From BOG-908 sp965198855 (lineage in GTDB: Bacteria > Pseudomonadota > Alphaproteobacteria > Acetobacterales > Acetobacteraceae), in the NCBI GenBank assembly GCA_965198855.1, contig CBDAPZ010000001.1:2232001-2296000 (forward strand): DNA of 64,000 nt. The letters run 5' to 3'. Positions 57,138 through 64,000 of this stretch are shown here, one piece after another (position 1 is the stretch's first letter; the number at the start of each line of letters is the position of its first letter). The notes beneath the pieces are model-generated. The model had not been told where the DNA came from, did not search any database, and was given only the letters and a program-made list of their open reading frames with translations. The position numbers and the translations under genes are program-made.

Positions 57138-59680
57138 GCCTCCGACATAAGGCGCCGTCGCCGCTTGTGCACCCGTCACGTTTCCTGAGCTGCCTGATCG
57201 GGCTGTTGACGGTGGTGGTCGCGCCTGCCTGGGCGCAGGTGGTAGCGTTGCCAAGCGTCAGCACGCATGCGGCGGCGCCGGCTGCAACGGCACCGGTGCT
57301 GTCGCAGGCGGAAGCGCGCGAGATGGTGGATCTGCTGAACGATCCGCAGAAGCGTGCAGCGTTTACGGCGACGTTACAGACGCTGGCGAAAGCCAGTGCC
57401 GTGGTGAACCCAAAGCCCGCAGCCGCTGGGCCGGTACCGCTCGCGCCGAACAGCCTGGGTGCGCAGGTGGTGTCCGAGAGCTCGCGCTGGGCTGCCAATC
57501 TGTCGCATCAGGCAGTCAGTTTCGGACGCGTGCTCGGCGATCTGCCGGCGGTGTGGACCTTTACGTTGCATACGCTGAACGACCCATCCTCACGCTCGAA
57601 CGCGTTGGATGCAGCGTGGCGGCTGATCGTGGTGCTGCTGGCGGCGGGGCTTGCCGAGTTCGGTCTGGATCGCCTGCTCAGGCGGCCCCGGCAGGGTATT
57701 GCGCGCCATACGCCGATGACGCTGGAGAACGGTTTCGCCGAGGGTTTGCATCAAGATGATTCGCGGGTGCAGGCGAGAGTGATGGCTGCCGAAGGGATCA
57801 GCGCAGATGGCGCCGTTCTGCCTGAGGAGGAAGCGGCCGCGCAGGCGGACATGGCGTCCGCACAGACGGACCAGGTGGATGCGGAGCCGGTGGACAACGC
57901 GGTGGAGCATGTGCTGCGCCGACGGCGCTTCGCCCGTACGCTGCGTGCGCTGCAGCGGCTGCCCTTCGTGCTGATGGCGTTCGTGCTCGATCTGATGCCG
58001 CTGGGCTTGTTCCTGGGCGTTGCCTATGCGGGCGGGCTGTTCCTGGCGCCGAAATTCCTCGCCGTGCTGCAGGCCGCGATACTGGCCTATGCGGTGTGCC
58101 GGTTGGCCACCAGCGTCACGCGCATGTTCGTGTCGCCTGACGAGCCGCAGATGCGGCTGATGCATGTCAGCGACGAGGGTGCGGCCTATGCGCTGGTGTG
58201 GGTGCGGCGTGTGTTCGCGGTGGGCGCCTTCGGGTTCGCGGCGGCACAGATCGGGCTGCTGTTCGGGCTGCCGCAATCGGCCGATGACGCGTTCCTCAAG
58301 GCGATGGCGCTGGTGGTGCACATCTTCCTGGTGATCGTGGTGCTGCAATGCCGGCGTTCTGTCGGCGACCGTATCCGCTCGCACCGGGAGAAGCCCGGCT
58401 TTGGCGGGCTGCTACGCAACCGCCTCGCCTCGATCTGGCACCTGGTCGCGATCTTCTACATCATCGGCACGTGGCTGGTGTGGGCTGCCGAAATCCAGAA
58501 CGGCTATGTGCGGATCTGGCACATCTTCCTGGTGAGCGTGGGCGTGGTGGTGGTGGTTCGGCTGGTGGCGATCGTGCTGCTGGGCGGGTTGGACCGGATG
58601 TTCCGTGTGTCGCCGGAGATGCGGCATCGTTATCCCGGGCTGGAGCGTCGGGCGGACCGGTATTACCCGATGATGCGCGGCACGATCTCGGGGATCCTGA
58701 CATTGGTCGGTGCGGTGCTGATGATGCAGGCCTGGGGCATCAACACGCTGTCATGGTTCAAATCCAATGCACTGGGCGGGCGGCTGGTATCGGCCTCCAT
58801 CACCGTGCTGGTCGCGGGTGCGATCGCACTCGCGGTGTGGGAGGCGGTGAACGCCTCGCTGGACTCGCATCTGGCGCGGCTGACGCGTGAGGCACAGCTG
58901 ATGAAATCGGCGCGGTTGCGCACGCTGCTGCCGATGGTGCGAACCGGCCTGCTGTGTGCGCTGGTCGGTGTGTTCGGGCTGACGGCGCTTTCGGAAATCG
59001 GGGTGAACATCGCGCCGTTGCTCGCAGGTGCGGGCATCCTGGGTGTGGCGATCGGCTTCGGTTCGCAGAAGCTGGTGCAGGATTTCATCACCGGGATTTT
59101 CCTGCTGCTGGAGAATGCGATGCAGGTGGGCGATTGGGTGACGGTGGCGGGGCTTTCAGGCTCTGTCGAGAATCTTTCCATTCGCACCATGCGGCTGCGG
59201 GCGGGGGATGGCTCGGTGCATATCATTCCGTTCAGCTCGGTCTCCACGGTGACGAACGTCAACCGCGGCATCGGCAATGCGGCGGTGACGGTGAACATAC
59301 CGATCGAGGAAGACAGCGATCATGTGTGCGATCTGCTGGGCGAGATCGCGACCACCCTGCGCGGGGAGAAGCGGTTTGCGGATATGATGCGCAGCGACCT
59401 GCAGCTTTGGGGAGTCGACAAGGTGGATGCGGGCGTGGTGACGATCGCGGGGCAGATCGTGTGCACCGATAGCGGCCGCTGGGCGGTGCAGCGGGAATTC
59501 AATCGACGGATGATGATACGGTTCAAGGAGCTGGGGATACGGATCGCGACGCCGGTCTCGACCGTCTACAACCATGTGGCCAACGAGACGCCGGCGCCGT
59601 CGCAGCAAATCGAACGTGCTGCGGCGCCGAACCAGATGGCGGAGTCGCCACCGCCGGCGGCGCTGGGGAATACATCGTGA
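57131..59680 (+). CDS. MscS-family mechanosensitive channel, large type with signal peptide
   Basis: An 849-residue channel. A signal peptide (LSCLIGLLTVVVAPAWAQV) and a periplasmic helical region are followed by about eleven membrane helices. The MscS core near residues 625-690 has the pore helix and beta domain: LLAGAGILGVAIGFGSQKLVQDFITGIFLLLENAMQVGDWVTVAGLSGSVE, then HIIPFSSVSTVTN. It releases solutes upon osmotic downshock. GTG 57167 is a plausible later start and would avoid the seven-base overlap with the divergent HIG1 gene. Its stop forms GTGA with the next gene. Confidence 0.92.
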   Translation: MSCLRHKAPSPLVHPSRFLSCLIGLLTVVVAPAWAQVVALPSVSTHAAAPAATAPVLSQAEAREMVDLLNDPQKRAAFTATLQTLAKASAVVNPKPAAAGPVPLAPNSLGAQVVSESSRWAANLSHQAVSFGRVLGDLPAVWTFTLHTLNDPSSRSNALDAAWRLIVVLLAAGLAEFGLDRLLRRPRQGIARHTPMTLENGFAEGLHQDDSRVQARVMAAEGISADGAVLPEEEAAAQADMASAQTDQVDAEPVDNAVEHVLRRRRFARTLRALQRLPFVLMAFVLDLMPLGLFLGVAYAGGLFLAPKFLAVLQAAILAYAVCRLATSVTRMFVSPDEPQMRLMHVSDEGAAYALVWVRRVFAVGAFGFAAAQIGLLFGLPQSADDAFLKAMALVVHIFLVIVVLQCRRSVGDRIRSHREKPGFGGLLRNRLASIWHLVAIFYIIGTWLVWAAEIQNGYVRIWHIFLVSVGVVVVVRLVAIVLLGGLDRMFRVSPEMRHRYPGLERRADRYYPMMRGTISGILTLVGAVLMMQAWGINTLSWFKSNALGGRLVSASITVLVAGAIALAVWEAVNASLDSHLARLTREAQLMKSARLRTLLPMVRTGLLCALVGVFGLTALSEIGVNIAPLLAGAGILGVAIGFGSQKLVQDFITGIFLLLENAMQVGDWVTVAGLSGSVENLSIRTMRLRAGDGSVHIIPFSSVSTVTNVNRGIGNAAVTVNIPIEEDSDHVCDLLGEIATTLRGEKRFADMMRSDLQLWGVDKVDAGVVTIAGQIVCTDSGRWAVQREFNRRMMIRFKELGIRIATPVSTVYNHVANETPAPSQQIERAAAPNQMAESPPPAALGNTS

Positions 59681-60399
59681 GCCTGGAAATGGAGGATATG
59701 CGCGCGGGGCTGGTGCGCGAGGGTTACGTGCATGTGGAGGCCGTGGACATGCGCGCCGTATTGCTGGCGGAGGGACTGACAGATTGGGACGGGTTTGCCG
59801 CGAGCTGGAACGATCTCGGGATGGACACCTATATGGCCGATGGCGGGCGGTATCGCCGCCGCCGGCATGCGGCATTTTCGGTCAAGGCAGGCCAGATCAG
59901 GCGAAAGCCGCATCAGCCGCATTATCAGAGCCGGGATTATAACGCGCTGAATGGCGGGCTGGCGCGGTGGTTCGAGCCGGTGCAGGACGACATCGCGGAG
60001 CACCCTGCCCTGTTGGCGATCCTGCGTGCCGGATTTTCCATTTTCGACGGTGCGACCGATCCGGCGACGCGGCCTTTGTCGTGGCATGTGGAATTGCACC
60101 AGTTTCGCATCGAGGCGCGGCGTGGCGAAGAGGGTCGGCCGACGCCGGAAGGTCTGCATCGCGATGGAGTGGATTGGGTGATCGTGATGCTGGTGCGGCG
60201 GGAGAACGTGGCGAGCGGGGAGACGTCGATTCATGATCTTCAGCGGCGTGGCTTGGGAAGTTTCACCCTGCGGACGCCGATGGAGTGTGCGCTCGTTGAT
60301 GACGACCGGGTGTATCATGGCGTGACGCCGATCGAGCCGATCGAGGCGAGTTTGCCGGCCTATCGGGATGTGTTGGTGGCGACGTTTCGTCGAGAATAG
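59677..60399 (+). CDS. 2OG-Fe(II) dioxygenase family protein (PF10014-like)
   Basis: A 240-residue protein resembling the BsmA/L-isoleucine dioxygenase family. LSWHVELHQFRI precedes the iron site HRDGVDWVIVMLVRRENVASGETSIHD (His and Asp), and the distal His-Arg region is VDDDRVYHGVTPIEP. It likely hydroxylates a free amino acid or similar small substrate. The GTG start overlaps the MscS stop by four bases. It ends just before a CGCAGAT repeat. Confidence 0.85.
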   Translation: MSLEMEDMRAGLVREGYVHVEAVDMRAVLLAEGLTDWDGFAASWNDLGMDTYMADGGRYRRRRHAAFSVKAGQIRRKPHQPHYQSRDYNALNGGLARWFEPVQDDIAEHPALLAILRAGFSIFDGATDPATRPLSWHVELHQFRIEARRGEEGRPTPEGLHRDGVDWVIVMLVRRENVASGETSIHDLQRRGLGSFTLRTPMECALVDDDRVYHGVTPIEPIEASLPAYRDVLVATFRRE

Positions 60400-60440
60400 A
60401 AGGAAAGGTTTTCCGCAGATGTCGCAGATGAGACAGACGA
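60399..60440 (+). repeat. CGCAGAT repeat, copy 2, supplying the start of the PCuAC gene
   Basis: AAGGAAAGGTTTTCCGCAGATG, then CGCAGATGAGACAGA, closely follows the left arm of the element at 43091-43122. It contains AAAGG ten bases before an ATG, and that ATG is the likely start of the next gene. Confidence 0.6.
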
Positions 60441-60889
60441 GATTTCGCAGATGTTTTAGGGTTTCACTCTTTGCTGTGGGATTGATGCTTGTTTCGAATG
60501 GTGCCGAGGCCGCGCCGGTGGAGGTGAGCGGTGCCTGGGCGCGGGCGACGGCGCCGGGGCAGACAGACGGTGTGGTTTATATGGTGCTGAAGAGCGGGGT
60601 GGATGATCGATTGATGGGGGCGACATCGGCGGAGGCGAAGATGGCGATGTTGCATAGCACGACGCAAGACGGTGGCATGTCGGGGATGGCGGATGTGGAT
60701 GGGGTCGATCTGCCGGCGCATAAGGACGTGGCGTTGGCGCCGCATGGGCTGCATCTGATGCTGATGGGTTTGAAACATCCGTTGGTGGCCGGCGAGAAAT
60801 TGAAGCTGGAGCTGGATTTCTCCAAAGCGGGGAAGATGCAGGTGATGGTGCCGGTGTTGCCACTTGGTACGGCGGGACCGCCGGGATGA
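60419..60889 (+). CDS. copper chaperone PCu(A)C
   Basis: A 156-residue periplasmic copper carrier that delivers Cu(I) to cytochrome oxidase. The signal peptide is residues 1-31 (hydrophobic VSLFAVGLMLV). The ligand pattern H-x10-M-x21-H-x-M is exact: His79, Met90, His112 and Met114. Residues 1-11 (MSQMRQTRFRR) and the ribosome binding site derive from a CGCAGAT repeat. The SCO gene overlaps its end by four bases (ATGA). Confidence 0.93.
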   Translation: MSQMRQTRFRRCFRVSLFAVGLMLVSNGAEAAPVEVSGAWARATAPGQTDGVVYMVLKSGVDDRLMGATSAEAKMAMLHSTTQDGGMSGMADVDGVDLPAHKDVALAPHGLHLMLMGLKHPLVAGEKLKLELDFSKAGKMQVMVPVLPLGTAGPPG

Positions 60890-61464
60890 ACCGCGCTGTT
60901 ATTGGCATCGCGGCTGCAGTCGTGGTGGTGGGCGGGCTAGGGCTCGCGGCTGGTCTGCCGCGGCTCGAGCGTGACGGAGCACCTTCGATCGGTGGGCCAT
61001 TCTCGTTGGTCGATGGCGACGGGCATGGGGTGACCGACAAGGATCTGATGGGACGATGGACGCTGATCTATTTTGGTTACACGCATTGTCCGGATGCTTG
61101 CCCGACGACGCTGAGTGCGATTGGTGGAGCGTTGGACAAAATCACCCCTGAAGCGCGCAAGACGATCCGGGTGTTGTTCATCACCGTCGATCCGGCACGG
61201 GATACACCGGCGATCACCGGCGCCTATGCGAAAGCGTTCGGGCCGGAATTCGTGGGGCTGAGCGGGAGCGATGCGGAACTTGCGAAGGTGGAGCAGGAGT
61301 TCCGGGTTTATGCGCAGCGCCATGCGTTGAAGGGCGGCGATTATGCGATGGACCATAGCTCGATCATCTACGTGATGGGGCCGGATGGTCGGTTTGCCGG
61401 GCTGCTGGATGATAGTCTGAGCCCGGCGGAGATGGCACAGCGGTTGTCGCAGTTGAAGGCGTAA
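60886..61464 (+). CDS. SCO-family copper/redox protein
   Basis: A 192-residue membrane-anchored thioredoxin-fold protein of the SCO1/SenC family, for assembly of the CuA centre of cytochrome oxidase. It has an N-terminal membrane helix, then YFGYTHCPDACPTTL with Cys68 and Cys72, and a distal His in MDHSSIIYVMGPDGRF. Its start overlaps the PCuAC gene, so the two copper-delivery proteins are co-translated. A small palindrome lies just after its stop. Confidence 0.94.
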   Translation: MNRAVIGIAAAVVVVGGLGLAAGLPRLERDGAPSIGGPFSLVDGDGHGVTDKDLMGRWTLIYFGYTHCPDACPTTLSAIGGALDKITPEARKTIRVLFITVDPARDTPAITGAYAKAFGPEFVGLSGSDAELAKVEQEFRVYAQRHALKGGDYAMDHSSIIYVMGPDGRFAGLLDDSLSPAEMAQRLSQLKA

Positions 61465-61467
61465 TGC

Positions 61468-61478
61468 GGGCAATGCCC
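61468..61478. repeat. small palindrome between convergent genes, second copy
   Basis: GGGCAATGCCC, three bases after the SCO stop and three before the stop of the convergent gene at 61482. Compare 20863-20875. Confidence 0.4.
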
Positions 61479-61481
61479 ACA

Positions 61482-62564
61482 TCACGCAGCCAGGATGGCC
61501 CAGGCGGCGATGGCGCCGTTGTAACTCGTGTAGAAGCCGTAGGAATCGTAGACGATGCTGCCCCAGCTGCCTTGGATCTTTGCCGGGAGGGAAGCGCTCT
61601 GGGCAGGGTCGGAGACGTTGCGGATGAAGCCGAAAGAGATGCTGCTGGCGGCACAGACTTCGCCGATGAGGGCGTCGTCCATCTCGATCGCGCTATAGGC
61701 CTGGAAGTCGCCGGCGGTGGTGCCGACGACAAAGGTGGAGGTGGTCAGAAGCGAGGTCCCGCCGCCGGTCTCGTCGATGATCTGCGGCGAGGCGTCGCCG
61801 AGATTCAGGCCCTCAGGGTCGAGTTGTGCAAGAGTGTAGGACGTCTTTTCGGATTTAATCAGGCTATCAGCGAGGATCTGCAGATCGCTGGTCGTCGTGG
61901 GGATCGGCAGGAGCAGTTTTGAAAAACCCACGTTCTTGAGCAGGGTATCGGTGGCGGTCCAGCTGTTCTTGTAATCGGGCCAGTCGGCGGCAGGCTGTTT
62001 CGCGTCGTAGAGCGTGCCGGCGCTGACGGCGCGTACGGTGCCGACATGGTCGGTGGAGCGCGCACCCCCAGCGGTACCGATCGAGAGGATCAGGCTGGGC
62101 GACACATCGGCGATCAGCAGCTTGACCAGGGCTTCGAGGAAGCTGGCGCCGGGATAGTCGAGATGGGTGTTGGATTTGAACAGCAGCACGGCGCGGCCAT
62201 TGATCTCAACCAGGCGATAGCTGCCCCATTCCGTCCAAGTCGAGGGGGCGCCCGACGGCAGGTCCTTCTTATAGGTCTGCCAACCGGTCCAGTTGCTTTT
62301 CTTCCTGGCGCTGTAAGGCATCGTGGTGCTGCCGCTGCAGAACACCTGCTCCATGGCGGCCCATTCGGCTTCCGCCCAGGTGATCACTATGGCGGTGGCC
62401 TTGGGCAGAGCGCCCGATGGGGTTGCGGGCAGCGCGGGCGCAGATTGGCCGACGGCGGCATAGTCAACCACCGGCAGAGGCGGCGTGCTGGATATGGCGG
62501 CCGGATATGGCGCCTCGGTGGCGTGTATGCCGAAGCGGAGATAGGGGTTGTGGGCGTTTTTCAT
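61482..62564 (-). CDS. nucleoside-phosphorylase-superfamily (PNP/UDP-like) protein
   Basis: A 360-residue protein whose core resembles the PNP/MTAN fold: AIVITWAEAEWAAMEQVF, then LILSIGTAGGARSTDHVGTVRAVSA (glycine-rich phosphate/ribose loop), and AYSAIEMDDALIGEVC with the usual E-M-D/E, followed by ISFGFIRNVSDPA. About 55 N-terminal residues (Pro/Ala-rich) precede the fold, and a large insert lies between the two halves. No signal peptide is seen. Such divergent members may be nucleosidases or immune-type effectors; there is no defence gene beside it. Function not assigned. Confidence 0.65.
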   Translation of the reverse strand: MKNAHNPYLRFGIHATEAPYPAAISSTPPLPVVDYAAVGQSAPALPATPSGALPKATAIVITWAEAEWAAMEQVFCSGSTTMPYSARKKSNWTGWQTYKKDLPSGAPSTWTEWGSYRLVEINGRAVLLFKSNTHLDYPGASFLEALVKLLIADVSPSLILSIGTAGGARSTDHVGTVRAVSAGTLYDAKQPAADWPDYKNSWTATDTLLKNVGFSKLLLPIPTTTSDLQILADSLIKSEKTSYTLAQLDPEGLNLGDASPQIIDETGGGTSLLTTSTFVVGTTAGDFQAYSAIEMDDALIGEVCAASSISFGFIRNVSDPAQSASLPAKIQGSWGSIVYDSYGFYTSYNGAIAAWAILAA

Positions 62565-62590
62565 GATCCATGCTCCAAGGAAGGGAAGCA

Positions 62591-62621
62591 GTTCTTTTTT
62601 AAGAAAAACTTAAAACTTTTG
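62591..62621 (-). repeat. AT-rich hairpin repeat, copy 7
   Basis: GTTCTTTTTT and AGAAAAAC can pair in part, then CTTAAAACTTTTG. It points away from the PNP-like gene and forms an inverted pair with copy 8, 43 bases away. Confidence 0.6.
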
Positions 62622-62663
62622 TTATCATGCGTGTGTGTGCCTGACAGAACCGCGACAGCGACC

Positions 62664-62698
62664 TAAAAGTCTTTTGCTTCTTTTCTTCAGAAAAGAAG
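62664..62698 (+). repeat. AT-rich hairpin repeat, copy 8
   Basis: TAAAAGTCTTTTG, then CTTCTTTTCT and AGAAAAGAAG as a perfect 10-bp stem. It lies ten bases past the stop of the minus-strand gene at 62709. The first 27 bases match copy 5 almost exactly. Confidence 0.75.
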
Positions 62699-62708
62699 GC
62701 TTTCTTCT

Positions 62709-64000
62709 TTACTGGCTCAAGAGACTACGCAATTTTTCTACCACGACCGACAGCTTCTCCGCCTGCGTCTCCCCCTCCACCACCTGCGCCGCACTGATCG
62801 CCAACCGTAGCCCGCCCAGAGCAGGCGTGCCGAGTTCGACCGGCTGGCCGATCTGGCAAGGTGCGGAGCCTTCCGCGAGCGCTTCGTAATAACCACGCAG
62901 CCGGCCGGGGGTCATCCAGCTTTCGCCGTCGCGTACGGCGAAGGTGTAGACGCTGCGACAATCCGACCAGCCCATGCCGGGCGGACGCGGTGCGTCGATC
63001 AGGTTGAAACGTTTTTCGGTGGAAAGAGCCGATTGCATGGCGTGGCCGATGCGCGTGAGGCGAATGCGTATTTCTTTCGGGGATACCTGCGAGAAAGCCT
63101 GCATCTCGTGCAGGGCGGCGGTCCAGCGCAGGACGAGGCCGGGACATCGGCGGGAGCCAAAGCCGCCTTGCAGCCTGGCATAGGCTGCGAGGCCGGCAGG
63201 GAGACGGCCGGCCTGGGTGATGCGCTGCAGGCGCGCGCGCGGGAACAGCACGGCGCCGCAGAAGCCCGGGGCGGCGAAGAATTTCGAGCCGGTGAGCAGG
63301 ACCGGAAAGCCTTGCGCCAGATACCAGCGTATCATTTCCGGCTCGATACGGGCTTGGCAGGCGTCAATCACGATATCCAGGCGATCGCCGAACCGGGCCG
63401 AGAGGCGGCGGCAGCAGGCACGGTCGGGCGCTGTGAGGCCGGTCTTGGAACCGTCCATGGCGTGCAGGACGACCTGGCCTTCGGCGGTTCCGGAGCGGAT
63501 GGCCGATTCGCAATCGGCTTCGATGTCGGCGCTGAGGCGTGGGGCGCCATCGTTGGTGCGAAGGAAGATGGTGACTAGCCGCGGGCCGGTGGGCAGGCCG
63601 TCGATCGGCTGGCCCTTGAACACGGCGTTGCCGCTGGGGGAGCAGGAGGCGAAGTGCTGCCCCTGGACCGCGTTCGGAACGCCGCTGCCGGTTTCCGAGG
63701 GGCTGACGAGGATGCTGGTGAGGAGACGGCCGGGCTGCTCGGCGGCCAGCAGGCCGGTGACCACCAGGGCGGCATCGGTGCCCGAGGCGGCAAGGACGGC
63801 TTCGGCAAGATCCTCGACGCCAAAATGGCGCAGCAGGGCTGAGCCGATGGCTTCTGAGGCTTCGGCCAGGGCGGTTGCGGGCGACGTGGCGAGCGAGGCG
63901 GCGACAAGGGCGCGGCGGGCGGATTCGGCCGCCGCAAAGGCGCCTGGCGAAAGGCTCGAGGCGGTGCAGGAGCCGAAACTGATCACGTCGGGGCGCGGCG
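62709..64000 (-). CDS. putative PLP-dependent (fold type I) enzyme, 5' end beyond the window
   Basis: At least 425 residues; the frame is still open at 64000, so the true start may lie outside. GTG 63986 is the first start codon in view. The layout suggests an aminotransferase class V or cysteine-desulfurase-like fold: DIVIDACQARIEP (the Asp contacting the pyridine ring) is followed 20 residues later by LLTGSKFFAAPGFCGAVLFP, where Lys would bind PLP. The family and substrate are not recognised. It is followed by an AT-rich hairpin. Confidence 0.6.
   Translation of the reverse strand, partial: PRPDVISFGSCTASSLSPGAFAAAESARRALVAASLATSPATALAEASEAIGSALLRHFGVEDLAEAVLAASGTDAALVVTGLLAAEQPGRLLTSILVSPSETGSGVPNAVQGQHFASCSPSGNAVFKGQPIDGLPTGPRLVTIFLRTNDGAPRLSADIEADCESAIRSGTAEGQVVLHAMDGSKTGLTAPDRACCRRLSARFGDRLDIVIDACQARIEPEMIRWYLAQGFPVLLTGSKFFAAPGFCGAVLFPRARLQRITQAGRLPAGLAAYARLQGGFGSRRCPGLVLRWTAALHEMQAFSQVSPKEIRIRLTRIGHAMQSALSTEKRFNLIDAPRPPGMGWSDCRSVYTFAVRDGESWMTPGRLRGYYEALAEGSAPCQIGQPVELGTPALGGLRLAISAAQVVEGETQAEKLSVVVEKLRSLLSQ

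Overview
The window reads as a chromosomal segment of a high-GC alphaproteobacterium, most likely of the Rhodospirillales/Acetobacteraceae type. This is inferred from the gene content: a pyruvate dehydrogenase locus with a lipoyl domain fused to E1-beta, an alphaproteobacterial NAD repressor (NadQ type), the adjacent uvrC and pgsA/mobB genes, and a HIG1-type membrane protein. Genes are tightly packed, many with stop/start overlaps (ATGA, GTGA, TTGA and one probable CTGA). I see no rRNA, tRNA, CRISPR array, transposase or prophage, and no gene-free stretch longer than 300 bases.

Layout: 1-5.5 kb, a GlxA-type regulator, a secreted unknown protein and a SWIM/SNF2 helicase. 5.6-12.8 kb, gatBAC, ruvX, an unknown protein, an MBL-fold hydrolase and a periplasmic PQQ-like propeller. 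12.9-20.9 kb, rodA, an orphan higA beside what looks like the last codons of a lost higB, small unknowns, yqeY, dnaG, rpoD and a GNAT. 20.9-28.2 kb, an HNH nuclease, gluQ, a tiny membrane protein, and the pdhA-pdhB-pdhC-GNAT-lpd operon. 28.3-35.5 kb, ftsB, a TrpD2-like protein, nagA, SCP2, an acyltransferase, a diguanylate cyclase, a large inverted-repeat element, ruvA, ruvC and yebC. 35.6-39 kb, a secreted DUF1800/DUF1501/unknown operon. 39-46.6 kb, an envelope polysaccharide and heptose region (two FemAB-like transferases, a YdcF protein, a glycosyltransferase, hddA, an hddC-gmhB fusion) followed by a degenerate SDR and folB. 46.8-56.5 kb, uvrC, a Xre/RES toxin-antitoxin pair overlapping nadQ, the nadABC operon, pgsA, mobB and a lipoprotein. 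56.5-64 kb, DUF2237, HIG1, an MscS channel, a 2OG-Fe dioxygenase, copper delivery genes (PCuAC, SCO), a nucleoside-phosphorylase-like protein and a partial PLP-enzyme-like protein cut by the window end.

The most interesting locus is 48.8-54.2 kb. A Xre/RES toxin-antitoxin pair (RES toxins destroy NAD+) overlaps the gene of a predicted repressor of NAD synthesis by four bases, and that gene lies directly before nadA-nadB-nadC. Two palindromes matching each other flank a terminator-like hairpin in front of nadA. NAD destruction, NAD sensing and NAD synthesis are thus encoded side by side.

A second theme is short palindromic repeats. At least eight copies of an AT-rich hairpin (about 35 bases, with compensating base changes in the stem), three copies of a G-rich hairpin and several larger inverted repeats lie at gene ends. 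Repeatedly they supply stop codons, extra C-terminal residues, N-terminal residues or a ribosome binding site to the flanking genes. A 184-base inverted repeat at 33380-33563 contains the stop codons of both convergent neighbours.
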